64,000 nucleotides of DNA from Arenicellales bacterium (GCA_958295885.1 OY282380.1:3596001-3660000); one strand, 5' to 3'. Shown: positions 38,948-49,535, numbered from the stretch's first letter. The notes: generated from the letters alone by a model not told the origin. Numbers and translations: made by a program.

Positions 38948-39601
38948 TTATTTTAATGTTTCAGTCAGCTCGGGCTCAGCTCCAGCTGTCGGCTTGCTTG
39001 GCAGCTCTTGGTGCACAGCGTGCGGCGGCCATAAATCACCGAGATTGAAACGTATGGCATCAAAGGGAGGCAGGGAAACAGGCGCATCATCAAACAGCGT
39101 GTTGATCAGCGCCCAGTGAGCGCCGCGTAACTTGAATGCTTCCAGCGAACGGGCATCTGGATCTATCAACCAAAGAAAGTTGACGCCCTCTCGGGCGTAC
39201 GCCGCCCGCTTCCCGCCAAGATCAAGCCTTCGCGTCAATGGAGAAAGCACTTCGCACACCCAGTCTGGAGCCAGCTCAAAATAGGCAGTAATTGGGGCCT
39301 CAGGCATTCGCTGACGTCGCCATCCTGCGATGTCAGGCACCAAAATGTCCTCGCCCAGATGGAGTTCTGGTTCGTCAAGAATCCACCACCCGCCAGGACC
39401 ACCTACACCAAAATGAAAAGGCATGCCGATCAGGCCCCCAAGCCCAGAACTGGCTATGACATGAAGAGGGGCGGGTCTAGGGTGGGTGTAGAGCTTGCCG
39501 TTGACGACTTCTGCAACCTTGTGTGGCGGCGCATCCAGAACATCCTGATAGGTCGCCCGAGGTGAATCTGTCCCGACTTTTGCTGCATGCGATTCATTCA
39601 T
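38948..39601 (-). CDS. Uma2 family protein, copy I
   Basis: 217 residues, near twin of copy G except in residues 52-68 (GLGGLIGMPFHFGVGG) and scattered positions such as SPLTRRLD. Candidate catalytic residues D90, E117 and K131 are intact. Its upstream flank is interrupted by a group II intron at about 39690-40600, so only about 90 bases of native sequence remain in front of the start codon. Confidence 0.9.
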   Translation of the reverse strand: MNESHAAKVGTDSPRATYQDVLDAPPHKVAEVVNGKLYTHPRPAPLHVIASSGLGGLIGMPFHFGVGGPGGWWILDEPELHLGEDILVPDIAGWRRQRMPEAPITAYFELAPDWVCEVLSPLTRRLDLGGKRAAYAREGVNFLWLIDPDARSLEAFKLRGAHWALINTLFDDAPVSLPPFDAIRFNLGDLWPPHAVHQELPSKPTAGAEPELTETLK

Positions 39602-39689
39602 TGTGTTACGTACCTAAAAAAGTGTTCTGATCTAATTTTAATCCACCGGTGCGCGGTGAATCAAACGGTAGGGCTGTAAATTGTTATTG

Positions 39690-40600
39690 CGTCAGGACAA
39701 GTCCTGGAATTGGGGGAATGCTATGAAATAATGAAATAGTTGAAACCATTCATCGCAACCCAACGGGTTCGACTCCTGTCCGGCAAAGGCACAGCCTGCC
39801 AGCCGGAAGCGAGTGTTGCATGGCAGTCGGCAACGGCGGGCGATGAAGCGTACACAGCGGGCGATGAAGCGTCCTATTGAGCCTCGAAATTGCTATCGAT
39901 GGCGCTTTCAGTGTTAACTAGCTGGGAGCAGCACTTGCAACACCGCGAGTGGCGAGGTGTTGCAAGGCCGTCCGGGGTCGCTGGAACGGCGCAAAGTCGC
40001 GGGAAGGGTTGCCAGGGAACCTGAGAGAGCCTGTATTTTCCATCGGACAGGGTATCCGGCCAAAGGGGAGTCGGAGCAGAAAAGTCCCCGGCCCGTCGCA
40101 TGGTCTGCGGTGCGACGGGAGCGCGCAGGCGGAACACACAAAGACGGCAGACTACGATGGTACTGGTTGGCGAATCAATAAGCCGAAAGGATGAAATGCA
40201 GGCAGTCGTAGCGCTCTGATAGTACTGATGACGGCGGGGAACTGAGTCCATCAGGACCCGTTCGAGGGAAGCGGAGCGTCATGCATACAGAAATATTGGT
40301 GGGAAACGATGGAAAGTACACAGAGACTTACAAACACGTCTACGAAACAGCAATATATAGCCGAACAGGCGAGAGCGTCAGCAGTGGGTTTCAGACGCAG
40401 ACTTGACGTAGTATTTCGACAGTCTGAGTCATGCCCGACTGCGTGAGATTCTCGACCTGCGGATCAAGGAGGGGCATTCGATTTATGCCCGTTGAGCGAA
40501 CCTGTTGCATGAGGAACCGAGTGCGTCAATCGCGCACGCTCGGATCTGTGAGGAGCGGGGCTCGGTAACGACCCCGCTTACTCGGCCCCTGCATGTTTTT
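39690..40600 (+). ncRNA. Group II intron, internally deleted
   Basis: GC-rich structured DNA interrupts the Uma2 flank, which resumes at gatctaaagaggaactttgt (40627). The left part (to about 40275) has long complementary stretches and ends with gtactgatgacggcggggaa and cgagggaagcgg, typical of the end of domains I-III. A short in-frame piece at 40412-40495 (YFDSLSHARLREILDLRIKE) is reverse-transcriptase motif. Domain V is recognisable at 40514-40546 (gaaccgagtgcg, tetraloop region, then cgcacgctcggatc with a two-base bulge), followed by a domain VI hairpin. The domain V triad, normally AGC, reads AAC. Exact ends are uncertain. Confidence 0.75.
40412..40495 (+). pseudogene. Reverse transcriptase fragment of the intron
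   Basis: 28 codons reading YFDSLSHARLREILDLRIKE and GHSIYAR then stop, corresponding to the RT segment just after the FDxI motif of group II intron proteins. The remainder of the protein, including the YADD active site and maturase domain, is deleted, so the intron cannot mobilise itself. Confidence 0.6.
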
Positions 40601-42290
40601 TCGCATTCAGTGGAGTCAAGCGCGTGAGATCTAAAGAGGAACTTTGTCTGTCGCGAGCTGCAGTTTCGTAGATTTGCTTGGAATCGTACACGAAGAGACA
40701 CCTAATCTCCAGTCAGTACAGTTTTGAACTCTGAAATTAGGAGTACAAGTTGGCAACGCGTTGAAGATTTTCTACCGAAGAATTCGCGTGAACCATTCTT
40801 GCCTTACTTTTTCATGCTCAGACCTTTTATTCGCACGAACTGCCTGCCAATCCGAGTGCGCGAAGTTTTCTGCAAGATTGACGATGAAGTAATGTTGGCG
40901 GGTGCGCTTCAAATCAATACGTCCATTGCCGTCTATGATCCACAGTCCTCGAGGGTTGAGTTTGACTAATTCGTGTCTGTCAGAAAACCCCAAATTTTAC
41001 GCGTAATTGGACCACAAGCGAATTCGGAGCAAAAGGATATACGAATCAAAAAGAAACTCACCCGGGAGAAACAGTAGTATTCGCTGGATTCTTGGTACCG
41101 GAGGAACTTCAGTTTGAGACTCATTCCACATTGCAGGAAAATTACCTTCGTCATAAAAATTCTACCGGAAAGTTACGGATTGCTACCCTGAAAGAGGTTG
41201 AGCAGCAACAGTTGAGACGCAATCAGTAAACTGAGGCTTCCTTGCTTCTGGCACGCAATTCATGTTGCAGGACTAAACGATTGGCATCTTTAAACAAAAC
41301 GGATATACAAGGAATCTATCGATGAAGCTCGGAAGATGAACCCTGAACAGAGACATAAAAGCGGCAGTCCAAGAATCGATATGCGGTCCATGCATGTGGA
41401 ACTGTTCTCTGGTTTATATGGGCACGTAATAGCATTTCTGGAAGAGCGTGGCTGCAAGTAAGTTGCCATTGAAATTAGAACAGATCAAATCGACGGCGCG
41501 ATAGTCAAAAAATTCTAAGAATCGTGCAAAGAACTACTGCAGCTATTTCCCCATGTCGCTAGACGATCAGTCTGGGGCAAGTTAACAGAACAGAAGGTTG
41601 AAAAGTTGATAGTGTTCAGCGTTCCTGACACATACTCAATCGATTTGGAATTGGAAGTAGCAAGTCTGACCATCAGTCCAATCCCATTCGGAGACGGCTA
41701 CACCTTAGCGGCAGACGTACTTGCGAAGAGCCTAATATTATTTGTTCAGGAACAGGAAAGGTTCGCAGCTTTACAAGCCTCTCAACGGTCCAGATGCAAT
41801 ACGAGAACGTCCGCTGGCTGACAACCTCGCGGCATTTGATGATTGGGGAAACAGTAATTTGGGTGATCGTCTATAGGGACATCCAAATAGCCAACGGAAA
41901 AAAAACAAAATTTACTCGCGAAATTGATTTTTAGACTGGTTTGGTCGGGTATGCCGTATGTGCTTTAATTTCTGCAAGGATTGAAGATGCATAGTTTGCT
42001 GAAAAATAAGATGAATACGCAAGTCATTAAAATCATTAAACATTTCCAACAAAACACAAATGGCATCAGCTGATCCAAAATAAATAAAACGATTCGTAAC
42101 AGCTAACAATCAAGCAAATCCTGAGGCATATCGCTTATTGGAACAGAATCAGGTACTTAGCGATTCAACCTGGACGGTCCGTTTTTTGAAAATATTCAAC
42201 CGTGGGAAATACATACTAAATCAACTCGATATAAGCACAAATCATTTTACGAATCACAATTCCGTTCAAAAATCAGACTCTCCCGTCACA
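40601..42290. other. Long stretch without a supportable gene
   Basis: 40620-40710 is the remainder of the upstream flank of Uma2 copy I. After that only short frames occur, for example a plus-strand reading around 40770-40969 (IRVREVFCKIDDEVMLAGAL) and another near 41050-41229 (FLVPEELQFETHSTLQENYL). They look like decayed coding DNA, but no family is recognised. Confidence 0.35.
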
Positions 42291-43523
42291 TCAAATTTTG
42301 TCCAACTCTGCAGCTGGAATTATCAGGTGTAACTCACTGTCGTCAATTAGACGGTACTCCGGGAATTTTCCAGTCAATTTTTTCGTTTCCTCTCGAATTA
42401 TTGGAACGTCATCGCCTCGACGATCCATCATGTATGAGCGACCTAGTTCGGTCGATGTTGGGCAGCGGGCAAGTAGCGAAACAATTGCCTCGTTACGACA
42501 GAATTGTCGCAAGTGCAAATTATCCGGAGATAGCGTATTGGGAATGCCACCTGGTACGCACAGCTCAATTCGGTTTCGAAACATATGAAATCTTATTCGT
42601 GTGCCGGCCATTGAGTAATCACGATGTGCAACTGCGTTAACCAATGCTTCAAACAGAGCACGCTTGCTGTACTGGGAACGTTCGGTTCTACGAATTTGCT
42701 TGGTTGCTTGTGTGCGCATGTTTCGCATTGCGAAGTAGAGAGTTTCGTTGACTTGCTCATCTAGAGGTCCTGAAATATCTTGAGCGTCATACTGATAATT
42801 GATGTCATCTCGCTCGCCTTTGTAGTGGACAGCTTGAATCTGTGCGTGAGGAAGCCACTTTTGAGGCGATTTTGTGCATAAAAGAACTCCCGCGACAGTC
42901 AAGCGAGTAATTCCGGCATCGTCATCTGCTGCAATTCCTAACTTTTTTGCATTAATTTCGGTTAAATTTAGATATTCTCTTAAAAATCGGTTCGTTTGAA
43001 GTTCGTCAAGGTCAGAAAGCGATGTGCGAGGTACACTAAATTCATCGAATTGAATCAGCCGCATTTGATTGCGTTCCTGAAATAGTCGAGCTACGCTTTC
43101 GGCAGACAATTTCCGCTTAGTGTCTCCGAATCGTCGAAAGAAAACACCTGATACAGAATGTACATAGAGACTACGCTCAACTTCGACGCAAATGACCGCA
43201 ACATCATTGCCAATGCTATTTGGCAGCTCGAATTTCTGAAAGAAAATTTCAAGTGAGGGTTCAATCAAATCCTTACAAATATCTCGAACCCAAATTTGCA
43301 CAATGTCTAGTTTACCAAAAGGGATTCCAACTATTTCTCTAGTTTCATCATCTACACCTAACACGAGCGTGCCCCCTCTCCCATTCGCAAAAGCCGTTAA
43401 CTCTTCGGCTAATTTTTGGCGATTTGGAGCGTTTACGCGAGAGCCTGCAAATAAAACCTGCTTTAGCTCGAATGTAGAATCTTCACCCAGCCGGATACGC
43501 CGAATTAGTTCCGATTCAGTCAA
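42291..43523 (-). CDS. AlbA_2 (Schlafen-like) domain ATP-binding protein
   Basis: 410 residues. The N-terminal AlbA_2 domain has EDSTFELKQVLFAG, ELTAFANGRGGTLVLGVDD and VFFRRFGDTKRKLS. The second half matches RecG-like/HATPase proteins of this architecture, with LFEALVNAVAHRDYSMAG and IELCVPGGIPNTLSPDNL. Such proteins are common in defence islands and are thought to act on nucleic acid. The start overlaps the end of the PHP-ATPase gene by four bases, so the two form an operon. This gene is intact although its partner is broken. Confidence 0.85.
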   Translation of the reverse strand: MTESELIRRIRLGEDSTFELKQVLFAGSRVNAPNRQKLAEELTAFANGRGGTLVLGVDDETREIVGIPFGKLDIVQIWVRDICKDLIEPSLEIFFQKFELPNSIGNDVAVICVEVERSLYVHSVSGVFFRRFGDTKRKLSAESVARLFQERNQMRLIQFDEFSVPRTSLSDLDELQTNRFLREYLNLTEINAKKLGIAADDDAGITRLTVAGVLLCTKSPQKWLPHAQIQAVHYKGERDDINYQYDAQDISGPLDEQVNETLYFAMRNMRTQATKQIRRTERSQYSKRALFEALVNAVAHRDYSMAGTRIRFHMFRNRIELCVPGGIPNTLSPDNLHLRQFCRNEAIVSLLARCPTSTELGRSYMMDRRGDDVPIIREETKKLTGKFPEYRLIDDSELHLIIPAAELDKI

Positions 43524-46233
43524 TTTTCGTTCCCTTCCACTAGCATAATGCGACGATAGCGATCTCTAAACGCGTCCCGCCCACCTTCCATAACACGACA
43601 GATTTCGTCTCGAACTTTCTGCTCTTGAAGTCCACCCATACAAGTTATTCTCGTCTCTCCAGATCGAGCTTCAAAAGATAGAACGAGCTCCGCGTCACCA
43701 TGCACCACGATGTTCGGATTATGAGTGACGACTAAAATTTGACGAGAAACTTTTTTAGCTTTTATTCGCCTAACCACTAGCTCGTAAATTAGTGCATTAT
43801 CAAGATCGTCTTCTGGCTGATCAAGATTTATAGGCTCTGACCCGTAGCCGAGCACAAAGTCAAGTAAAGCAGCTGTCTGTTGACCTGGTGACCCTTGCCC
43901 AAGTGGAGTAATCGAAGCATTGGAATCTCCCATTTTCTTCCTTATACCAGCTTCAACCTTGTCTTCAGGGCAATAGAGTTCAAGATGATCAATCTGTTCT
44001 GGATTGAGATTTCTAAAGGCTTGTACGAATCGTCTATCCTTAACATCCCATGCGCTGTCATCACCTTCATGAAAGCTTCGGAGGTTTTTGACAACCAAAT
44101 CAAATCCATTCCAATTCCACGATTGGCTATTCTGTTGTTTTACTTTATTTTCAATCTCCATATAGTCTCTATCAAATCTATCAATAGCAAATGTATTTCG
44201 TAAAATACTCTTGAGGCCATCATGATTATTACTTGTTTTTATGTCAATTTGTACCAATTTGCCCGAATTTTCTCGAACGAATTTACGCCGATTCAAACTC
44301 AGCTGATATCGAATATTGCGGTATGACTCAAGTATTTTCTCAGCATCTGATTCATGGGCATCAGCCAAAGATAATTTTTCCTTTATTACAGTAATCTCTT
44401 TGTCTAGTGCAGCGAGTCGATTGACCAAGTCACTATATTCGTTCGGATTTCTCACGTTCTCCAGCACAAGTTTCTCTCTGACTTTCTGATAATCAACTTC
44501 ACTTTGATGAACAATGCCTGCCCATTTCTCCAAATCTGGACCATCAAACAGTTGCTGTAGTTATTCTCGCGAACGATCGACGGATTGTTGAATTTCAATC
44601 TTGAGCATTCTAATGATGCTACTTAATTTGGAATGAACACGGCTGAGTTCTGGAACTGCTTTGCCGTCAACTAAATTTAAGTCAGCAACCTCGATATCCT
44701 TAACAACGTTCGTTATGTTATTAATTGAATCCAAAGTGTCATCTTTTACTGCTTGCCAAGCTCTATTTTGGCTCTCCCGGATACGGTATTCTCTTAGTGC
44801 GTTAGAATGACCGCTTTTTTGGAGTACCATTAGTTTGCGCTGTATTTCAGAACGCTCCGCTTCACGGTCAGGCAAGATTTTCCCTTGAGCGGTCAACTCC
44901 CGCGCCCTTGCGCGTAAAGCCAAGTAAGATGCTTTTTTCTGTTCCATTTTCTACCAAGCTGCTTTTGCGTCGACTTCTTTCGAATCGTCAATTACGGTCA
45001 ACAACGCATTAGGGTCTTGAGCCAGTTGAAACAATTGTTTTTGGCTGAATATTCGTACCGGAAAACGATTTTCAACATCTCCTTTTTCTTCGATAACATC
45101 GTCCCCATCAAGACGACTAATGGGTGACATTGATCCGTCGTTGTTCCACGAGAGCTGGAATCTTTCTCCATTCTTGCGATAAATGACTTTAACGATAGAA
45201 TCGGCCGTAAGAAGTCCTTCATCCTTACGAAATTCCGGAATTTTAAAACGTTGATCGAATGTGTTCTTCAATTCCGTAAATTTGTCAAGCTCTGAATCCC
45301 GACGGAATGTTATCCGACAAAAGTCAATCAAGCTGGATTTGCCTGTTCCACGGCCACCAATGATTGAATTGAACCAGGGGTTTAACGGAACAATAAACTT
45401 TTTGCTTCTTCCTTGGTACCTGGCTTTTTCAATTTGAATGCTTTCAATTGCGAGGTCTGGATATGTATTTGGGTTGGGTCCTGTTTCGTTGTTAATCGGT
45501 TTCAAAGAATCCTCGCCATCAAGCAAAGCGAGACGCAGTCCTTCAGCATTGGGAGTGGTCATCTTCACCCACGTATATCGCCGTCCGAGGTCGTGAAGCC
45601 CGTGAGCGTCAGAACAAAAAACTCGAGGAATTTTACGACCGACCTGAGGTAAGCCATTTAAGAAATTCTCGTCTTCGGGAGAAATAATTGGAGTGATTTC
45701 AACGGCAGTCAATCCTTCATGTTTTAGTACCGCTATTCTCTGTTCCCCTGCAATTTTGAGCACCCCTTTTTTTCATTGATATGGGCGCTGAGAAACAAGC
45801 CCTGAAAATTTTCGTCACGCGCTAAGTCCAAAATTTTCTCTACACTAAAATTTGTACGATTGGTTTTTGGCTCTTTAATGTTCTCACGAATTCCAAGCTG
45901 AGAAAGAACATAACTTACATCCTCAGCTGTACTCTGCGGGTCTAAAACCAGCAATAAATGCGTGCCGTCACTTGCTGTGATCTCAACACCTGGAAATATG
46001 ACTGGGCCAGTTAGGCCTTCAGCTGCTTGTTTGAGTAGATTCACTGCCTTTGCCGTATTGTGGTCAGTAATAGCGACGGCATCCAATTTGGCTTCTTGCG
46101 CAGCACTTATCCAACTTTTCCAATCAAAAGTTTCAAAGTCGGTTAGCGGTTTGAAGTCATAGGATGCTGGGGTATGTGTATGCAAGTCAAACCGCCACCA
46201 ACGAGAACCCGGCCAATTCCAAATGTCAGTCAA
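43520..46233 (-). pseudogene. TrlF-like PHP-domain SMC-type ATPase, broken by one frameshift and two nonsense codons
   Basis: Segments in order: a PHP phosphoesterase domain (WRFDLHTHTPASYDF, AVAITDHNT, FPGVEITASDGTHLLLV); frameshift at a 7-base A run (45767-45773 on the plus strand); FCSDAHGLHDLG; Walker A GGRGTGKSSLIDF; TAG at 44951-44953; a coiled-coil part; TAA at 44561-44563; a second coiled coil; the ABC-type signature GQGSPGQQTAALLDF; Walker B LDQPEDDLDN; and VVTHNPN. The total would be about 900 residues. Continuity of frame across both stops supports recent inactivation of one gene. TrlF-like proteins combine PHP nuclease and ATPase and occur in defence settings; exact function is unsettled. 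Confidence 0.85.
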
Positions 46234-47285
46234 TTTACTCTCCTGCAGTAAAGTTCAGAATAAATTCCACGTGATTCTTTCGCGACCACTTCCAAACTAT
46301 GAAATGGGCTTGGCGCAGCCGACCACATTTGTTATTTCCCGCACTCGTTGTGCGATAACAGCAGAGACAGCACCGCAGTTGAAGTGTTGATGATGACAGG
46401 AGTTCTGCGCATGTTCTGTAATTTGTTGATATGATAATGATAATTCAGGGAATAAATATATTTTACCTCAGTCTTTGGCACTTATTCCCGAGAGTCTCCG
46501 TTTGGACGTAACTGCTGGATAATTCTACCCCTTAATTCCAAAAGTTCGGTCAAAGCCGCCTTGCAATTCTTCTAAGAATTTATATCAATAAGATAAATAT
46601 TCATAAATGAAAAGAGCAGCAGCGCTGGCAAGTCAGCTCTTCAGATTAAACTGTCGTTCAGCCGTAAGACAAATGCAAAAAACGCCTCTTGGGAAAGTGT
46701 ATGCGACGACTAGGTGATTCAGCCGCTTTAAATTAAGCAGTCCGCTTTTCGGGGGGGGGGGGTAAGTAGTTTCGATGAAATCTAAGATTGATTCTCGTCG
46801 CCAGAACAAATGCACTCGTTTTTCGGTAAGGTAGAAGAAGATACTTCAAAAATTATTCAGGGTTTCCAGCATCTGCTGAAACGAAAAGAATCTGAGTTGC
46901 GATTTGAAAAGAGATGATGCAGGAAATAATTTGATTTCATTGGTGAAGGGTAATGAACGTCAGGCTTTCCACAAAGCATTATTAACGATAGAGACGGTTC
47001 AGATGGAAATTCCTGGACTGCCGCAAACCCGCAAAAATTATTTTCAGGGTCTGCCAATTGAATTGACTGAGGAAAGACTATCCAATTTCAAAAACTGCCT
47101 CAGGTCAATACAAGCGATTCAGCACTCGTATTCAGCAATCACTTGGGATGTGTAAAATTTGAGGGGAAACACCCGAATTTCAGGAAGCCGTACTGCCTCG
47201 CCTGATTTGTCGATTAATTCGCCTGCAAACGCCAAACCATTGCCCAACGATCAAAAGCGCAGGCAATGGTTTGAATTCATTCGAA
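46234..47285. other. Boundary region with a 12-base G run
   Basis: No gene is firmly supported. A run of 12 G lies at 46751-46762 inside a minus-strand frame of 60 codons. A plus-strand frame at 46904-47155 (NERQAFHKALLTIETVQMEI, GLPIELTEERLSNFKNC) looks protein-like but has no recognised family. This stretch separates the decayed region from the conserved one. Confidence 0.35.
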
Positions 47286-47360
47286 TGGTGGGCGCACCTG
47301 GGATTGAACCAGGGACCTCTTGCATGTCAAGCAAGTGCTCTCCCCCTGAGCTATGCGCCC
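47286..47360 (-). tRNA. tRNA-Val (GAC)
   Basis: On the minus strand the sequence begins gggcgcatagctcaggggga, has the anticodon stem cttgc/gcaag around loop ttgacat (anticodon GAC), a T arm cctgg-ttcaatc-ccagg, and acceptor end tgcgccc followed by discriminator A and an encoded CCA. All four stems pair. Confidence 0.95.
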
Positions 47361-47476
47361 AATCTGATCGCTGCATTGAGCTGGCAGATTCTGCAGTCAA
47401 CTTGCGGCGGTTTCAACTCAGAAATATATCACAAGCTGCATTCGGTCAAAATCGCAATCATGCGGTTTTTTGACGA

Positions 47477-47500
47477 TAAAACGGCAGTTCTTCCAGCCGC
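47477..47500 (-). terminator. Possible uvrB terminator
   Basis: Downstream of the uvrB stop on the minus strand, cggc-tggaagaact-gccg is followed by tttta. The stem is short (4 pairs), so it is weak as a Rho-independent terminator. Confidence 0.35.
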
Positions 47501-47513
47501 CTGTGAATTTGTT

Positions 47514-49535
47514 TTATGAAATAAAAGCCAGTTCTTTAAGTTCGTAAATCTGATCTCGAATTTGTGCGGCTTTTTCAAACTCCAGGTTTGAAGCGAAGCG
47601 ATTCATTTGTTTTTCCAGTCGCTTCAACTCGCGGGAAACTTGATTTGGATCTTGCAAGTCTACTTCGATGCTGTCTGTTTTTCTGACTCTGGAGCTTGTC
47701 TGCTGTCCGGAGCGACGACTTCTCCTGGAAGTGCGCAGTTTCAAACCATCGATGATGTCCTTGATTTCCTTGTTGATGGTTTCTGGAGTAATTCCATTGA
47801 TTTCATTATGAATTCTTTGTTTTTCCCGCCTTCGATTGGTTTCTTCGATCGCGCTTTGCATGGATGCCGTTATTACATCCGCATACAAAATTGCGGCTCC
47901 GTTGACGTTGCGAGCAGCTCTGCCAATGGTCTGTATTAAAGATCGAGAGGATCGAAGAAAGCCCTCTTTGTCTGCATCCAAAATTGCAACGAGAGACACT
48001 TCTGGCAGATCAAGTCCTTCGCGCAGTAAATTGATGCCTACCAGAACATCAAAAACTCCACTTCGAAGATCTCGAATGATTTCAACCCTTTCCACGGTAT
48101 CGATGTCAGAATGCAGGTAGCGAACTCTAACCGAGTGTTCACTCAGATAGTCAGTCAGATCTTCCGCCATGCGTTTGGTAAGAGTGGTAACCAATACTCT
48201 TTCTTTGATCAATGCACGTTTTTTTATTTCAGACAAAAGATCGTCTACCTGGGTGCGCGCCTGTCGAACTTCGATGACCGGGTCAACCAAGCCGGTCGGC
48301 CGCACGACTTGGTCGGCGACATCCATTGACTTATCCAACTCATAAGGGCCGGGAGTTGCAGACATGAAAATCACTTGCGCAACCTTGCTTTCAAACTCGT
48401 CAAAACGCAGGGGGCGATTGTCCATTGCAGAGGGCAGGCGAAATCCAAAACTGACCAGATTCTCCTTGCGGGACCGGTCGCCTCGGTACATTGCTTTCAG
48501 CTGAGGAATTGTGGCATGACTTTCATCAATGACGACGAGAGATTTTCTCGGAAGATAGTCAATCAGCGTATCTGGAGCGTCACCAGTTTTTCTTTCAGAC
48601 AGGTGCAGTGAGTAGTTTTCAATGCCGGAGCAGTATCCCAGTTCCTTCATCATTTCGATGTCATAGGTCGTACGCTGCTGCAGGCGCTGAGCTTCGACCA
48701 GTTTGTCTTGTGCATACAGAACTTTCAGTCTTTCCTCCAGCTCGTTGGAAATTCGTTCGATCGCTTTTTCGACAGTGATTCGCTGGGTAACGTAATGAGT
48801 CTTCGGAAAAACCGTGTAGCGCACTACCTGATCGATCAGCTCGCCTGTGAGCGGATCGATCAGATACAGCTGATCAATTTCGTCTCCAAACAGTTCGACC
48901 CGTATGACCGCGCGGTCTGAATCAGCCGGGAATATGTCGATTACGTCTCCCCGCACGCGGAAAGTGCCTCGGCGCAGCTCCACGTCATTTCTGGAATATT
49001 GAAGCTCAGCTAAAGTTCTCAGGATTGCGCGCTGGTCGACGATTGCTCCCTTTCTTAGATGCAGAATCATTTTGTTGTATTCGTGAGGGTTGCCCAGGCC
49101 GAAAATCGCCGAGACCGTTGCGACGATAATCGTATCTTTTCTCACTAGCAGCGCGTTGGTGGCGGACAATCTCATCTGATCGATGTGCTCGTTGATCGAA
49201 GCATCTTTCTCAATGTACGTATCAGAAGCGACGACATAGGCTTCCGGCTGATAATAATCGTAATAGGAAACGAAGTATTCCACTGCGTTGCTCGGAAAAA
49301 AATCTCGGAGTTCCGAATAGAGCTGTGCAGCCAGCGTCTTGTTATGCGCCAGGATCAGAGTCGGATGCCCAGTCTGCTCAATAACCTTAGCAATCGTGAA
49401 CGTTTTTCCTGTGCCAGTGGCCCCGAGCAGAGTCTGATGCCTTTTGCCGGCTCGAACTCCGCAGACGAGCTGGTGAATCGCTTCCGGCTGGTCTCCCGCC
49501 GGCTCATAGTCTGCGACTAGTTTGAAAGGACTCAA
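47514..49535 (-). CDS. uvrB: UvrABC excision repair helicase subunit B
   Basis: 673 residues, full length for UvrB. Walker A is [12 protein letters not shown] (about 37-48), the damage-verifying beta-hairpin region reads [14 protein letters not shown], the DEAD-type box is VVIDESH, motif V and VI regions are [14 protein letters not shown] and QTIGRAARN, and a C-terminal UVR domain ([20 protein letters not shown]) binds UvrC. It loads onto DNA with UvrA and prepares the damaged strand for incision. It is divergent from the aminotransferase gene with a 77-base intergenic region. Confidence 0.98.
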   Translation of the reverse strand: MSPFKLVADYEPAGDQPEAIHQLVCGVRAGKRHQTLLGATGTGKTFTIAKVIEQTGHPTLILAHNKTLAAQLYSELRDFFPSNAVEYFVSYYDYYQPEAYVVASDTYIEKDASINEHIDQMRLSATNALLVRKDTIIVATVSAIFGLGNPHEYNKMILHLRKGAIVDQRAILRTLAELQYSRNDVELRRGTFRVRGDVIDIFPADSDRAVIRVELFGDEIDQLYLIDPLTGELIDQVVRYTVFPKTHYVTQRITVEKAIERISNELEERLKVLYAQDKLVEAQRLQQRTTYDIEMMKELGYCSGIENYSLHLSERKTGDAPDTLIDYLPRKSLVVIDESHATIPQLKAMYRGDRSRKENLVSFGFRLPSAMDNRPLRFDEFESKVAQVIFMSATPGPYELDKSMDVADQVVRPTGLVDPVIEVRQARTQVDDLLSEIKKRALIKERVLVTTLTKRMAEDLTDYLSEHSVRVRYLHSDIDTVERVEIIRDLRSGVFDVLVGINLLREGLDLPEVSLVAILDADKEGFLRSSRSLIQTIGRAARNVNGAAILYADVITASMQSAIEETNRRREKQRIHNEINGITPETINKEIKDIIDGLKLRTSRRSRRSGQQTSSRVRKTDSIEVDLQDPNQVSRELKRLEKQMNRFASNLEFEKAAQIRDQIYELKELAFIS

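Noticed and set aside
39690-39790. T-arm-like sequence gggttcgactcctgtccggc suggesting a tRNA or tmRNA end
   Set aside because: The five-base stem does not pair and the rest of the stretch belongs to the group II intron insertion.
39914-40251. Several overlapping open frames on both strands
   Set aside because: They result from the GC-rich structured RNA of the intron, and none resembles a protein.
20835-46233. Alternative genetic code or stop-codon recoding to explain many in-frame TAG and TAA codons
   Set aside because: Conserved genes in the window have no internal stops, and both TAG and TAA are involved along with frameshifts. Ordinary decay is simpler.
1-46500. CRISPR array among the many repeats
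   Set aside because: Repeats are long (over 100 bases), gene-containing and irregularly spaced. No short regular repeat-spacer pattern is present.
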